A stretch of DNA of 43,181 nt, from contig JAQGDQ010001042.1 of the NCBI GenBank assembly GCA_030141605.1, forward strand, positions 25,001 through 68,181, read 5' to 3'. The position numbers and the translations under genes are program-made. Positions within the stretch are counted from its first letter, which is position 1, and the number at the start of each line of letters is the position of its first letter. Origin of the DNA: Tubiluchus corallicola (taxonomy: Eukaryota > Priapulida > Priapulimorpha > Priapulimorphida > Tubiluchidae). This document shows, piece after piece, positions 41,029 to 43,181 of the stretch. The notes under the pieces are model-generated. The model worked only from the letters and a program-made list of their open reading frames with translations. It did no database searches and had not been told where the DNA came from.

Positions 41029-41551
41029 TGTTGGCATCCTTCTGTCTCGGAAGACAATGGAGTGTGCGCCAAGAGAGTCAGTTATTGATCACATTGATGG
41101 AGCTGCAGCGTCGACTGTGGCTGAGCAGTCCGATCCTTGAACGTCTCCAGGGCGCACGCCTGAGCAAGCTGTATGAAGATCCCGAGTTGCCCAGATAGAC
41201 AACAGGAAACCCCTCTCTTCCTCCCTGGTGTAGTCCAAAGGAAAGTGGAGCGATACGTTTGGCACCAGGTTGGCTGCAGGAGCTGCCGGAGTCAGTGAGC
41301 ATGCTGCACTGGTCCGCCTTCGGGGCTCCACTCCTGATTTGGAAGCTTTACTCCTCTACACATGGCCGTCAGTTGGCTGCTTGTGCAGCTCCCCCACCTA
41401 GTGTCGAGATACAGTGTGGGAAAGCTGCAAGCCTACAGCACCTGGTATTTCTAGGCGGTCACCCATCCAAGTACTAACCAGGTTCTACGTTGCTTAACTT
41501 CGGTGATCAGACGAGAACCGGTGTTTTCAACGTGATATGGCCGTAGACAAT
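41029..41551 (-). mobile_element. 5S-rRNA-derived SINE, copy 2 (well preserved)
   Basis: On the minus strand: full-length 5S-like head (41548 to 41431), then a ~400-bp body shared with copy 1, ending CCGAGACAGAAGGATGCCAA + CA. It is flanked by the exact 11-bp duplication AGAGTAGCTCT (41018-41028 and 41552-41562), different from copy 1, so the two inserted independently. The 5S internal promoter is intact and the body has no T4 run in element sense, so Pol III could read to the 3' end. The body ORF (41089-41331 minus, starting MEPRRRTSAACSLTPAAPAA) is conserved with copy 1 for about 35 codons, probably only through shared ancestry. Confidence 0.93.
41431..41548 (-). ncRNA. 5S rRNA-like head of SINE copy 2
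   Basis: 118 nt on the minus strand: GTCTACGGCCATATCACGTT.., CTCGTCTGATCACCGAAGTT, AAGCAACGT (A-box region), GGTTAGTACTTGGATGGGTG + ACCGCC (C-box), ending AGGTGCTGTAGGC. It agrees with animal 5S rRNA over its whole length with few changes. No TTTT terminator follows; it runs into the SINE body, so it is a SINE head rather than a ribosomal gene unit. Confidence 0.9.
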
Positions 41552-41562
41552 AGAGTAGCTCT

Positions 41563-41880
41563 ACATAGCAGACAAAACCCATTCAACAGGTCAGAGCTTA
41601 ACTCATTCGTTGCTGTAAAGTTAAGAGTATAATCCTTTGTAACAAAGGCAATTGTTATGGCAAGGTCCCCAGCAACCGGTGAGACGCCTGATCTTAAAGA
41701 AAAGTAGAAAGAAAACTAAATTGAAAGCTTATCTAACTAAATCAGTTAATCCCACTTTAAAGGATACGCGCTTGCCTTCTCCAGTTCAGGGGCACGAGAG
41801 CTTGGAGAACCGAAAGGGATAATCCGCAGAAAAAGTAAGTCTAGTGAAAGAAAGGCAATAGCAGAAAATGTAGAATAGAG
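41563..41880. other. no recognised gene
   Basis: Nothing identified. Confidence 0.4.
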
Positions 41881-42611
41881 AACCGCAAGGGGCGCCACAG
41901 AAGAAAGTATATAATGCAATGACGAAATTAAAATTCTCAATCATTGAAGCACACAAAGAATATTTTACTCTGCTTTTTATATTTAAATACATTAACAACA
42001 TCAGCAAACCATTCCAGAATAACAGATTTACCTTTTTTTCAAATCCTATCGTTAATTCCAGAACAAGCAATCTAAAACAAATTAGGACAAATACCCACTG
42101 TGGAACGAACTCTGTAATCAAGCAAGCAATTCTACTTTGGAATTCTCTACCATTACAGGTTAAACAAATCAAGTCCCTATCAGCATTTAAAACAAAATTG
42201 AAATCACTAATATTAACCAGATATGAAATACCATCACACCAGTACGACAACATACACACTAATTAAGAATTCATATATCCACGGCCATATTAATTAAATC
42301 ATAGTTTTTTTTCATTTTTTGTGCATAGTTGTAAATATGTTTGATTTTATTCGTCATTACTGCACAGTAGTTTAGATTGCACTGACGCATTTGCCTTTAG
42401 CAGTGTAAGTTTTTATTAACTAACACTGACTGATCATCTCTGTAAAGTTTTTATCAGTGATTATCAATGTTTTTTAATGGCAAATAAATATATATAAAGA
42501 ACTGACAACTGTGGTAAGGCATCTGTGGAAATTTGATTCGACTGGACATCGTACACAAAAGCAAAGATAACCGTAAGGGGCGCCACAGAAGAAAGTATAT
42601 AATGCAATGAC
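41881..42611. repeat. 43-bp direct repeats bracketing a LINE end
   Basis: AACCGCAAGGGGCGCCACAG + AAGAAAGTATATAATGCAAT + GAC at 41881-41923 recurs at 42569-42611 with one mismatch (CGC/CGT). Between lie the LINE end and ~75 bp of other sequence. Confidence 0.9.
41924..42494 (+). pseudogene. LINE 3' end (family 1), copy 3
   Basis: The open + frame 41919-42266 encodes SIIEAHKEYFTLLFIFKYIN, NISKPFQNNRFTFFSN, then CGTNSVIKQAILLWNSLPLQ, VKQIKSLSAFKTKLKSLI and a short tail ending HTN-stop. ILLWNSLP..VKQI.SLS.FK.KLK is the CR1/Jockey-type LINE C-terminus. Best preserved of three copies here. The 3' UTR ends AATGGCAAATAAATATATA. It is 5' truncated directly after the 43-bp direct repeat. Confidence 0.88.
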
Positions 42612-42940
42612 AAAAAGGGAACCTGTTAAATTATGTTAAGAGCATTAGATTATGATAAATAATTATGTTGATGAATGAAGCCAGTTAAGGAGTGGTGTCA
42701 CGTGAGCAAGTGATTCAGAATATTGTGTAATAGGCGTGTGGTTATTTAGGATACGTGTAGTTGTAATATCCGTATTGTATTACTTTTCTTTGTTTTTATG
42801 TTAAGTACTAATTTTTATGTATGTAATTGTTTATGTCAGTATCTACTAATCCTGCAATTGTAATTTTAATTTTATTTTTTTTGCTAGATAATTTTGTACT
42901 TTTTTATAATTTCAGTGTGAACTATATGTTCGAAATAAAT
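42612..42940. other. no recognised gene
   Basis: AT-rich; GAAATAAATGATATAATAATAA leading into the terminal array resembles a retroelement 3' end. Confidence 0.4.

Positions 42941-43181
<241 letters not shown>

Noticed and set aside
41431-41548. A functional chromosomal 5S rRNA gene
   Set aside because: The head is well preserved, but no T-run terminator follows, the downstream body is shared with another 5S-headed copy, and target duplications bound the composite. It is a SINE.

Overview
The window is animal (metazoan) nuclear DNA, most likely from a marine invertebrate; I cannot name the species. It is AT-rich, has no long open frames, and is crowded with transposable-element remnants and tandem repeats. 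The one host gene I recognise is on the minus strand at the left end. Three consecutive exons (5237-5355, 3022-3144, 1968-2024) have canonical splice sites and compatible phases. They encode the N-terminal regulatory region and the first strand of the kinase domain of a PCTAIRE/CDK16-17-18 family kinase. The exon carrying the rest of the glycine-rich loop and all later kinase exons must lie left of base 1. Upstream exons were not found, so the remaining ~38 kb is either a very long 5' intron or upstream intergenic DNA.

Layout. 1-5.4 kb: kinase exons, with two TTAA-flanked MITE copies in the introns on either side of the third exon and a 41-bp minisatellite between the first two. 5.4-11.4 kb: GA microsatellite, a 144-bp duplication, copies of a CAGGGATGAG-ended transposon, a hAT element inside a LINE tail, and a GC-rich promoter-like patch. 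11.4-17.6 kb: a ~490-bp unclassified repeat present twice in inverted orientation, enclosing a 109-bp satellite, a LINE end, a pogo/Tigger remnant, a Tc1 remnant and a TIR element. 17.6-23 kb: a 46-bp minisatellite, a piggyBac-like element, a CAGTGG-ended hAT and a 114-bp satellite. 23-31.2 kb: a 5S-rRNA-derived SINE, LINE 3' ends, a 49-bp satellite, a tRNA-derived SINE, a pentanucleotide array, a 42-bp minisatellite and a tandemly multiplied LINE 3' end with GAT tails. 31-43 kb: further LINE ends, two hAT elements with perfect 8-bp target duplications, 144-, 72- and 80-bp repeats, a second 5S SINE, and a compound triplet array at the right edge.

The most noteworthy items are the PCTAIRE kinase exons, the two 5S-headed SINEs (each flanked by its own exact 11-bp target duplication and sharing a ~400-bp non-5S body), and the tandem LINE 3' ends. 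I saw no intact autonomous transposon, no standalone RNA gene and no CRISPR. Most short open frames in the window are translations of repeats.
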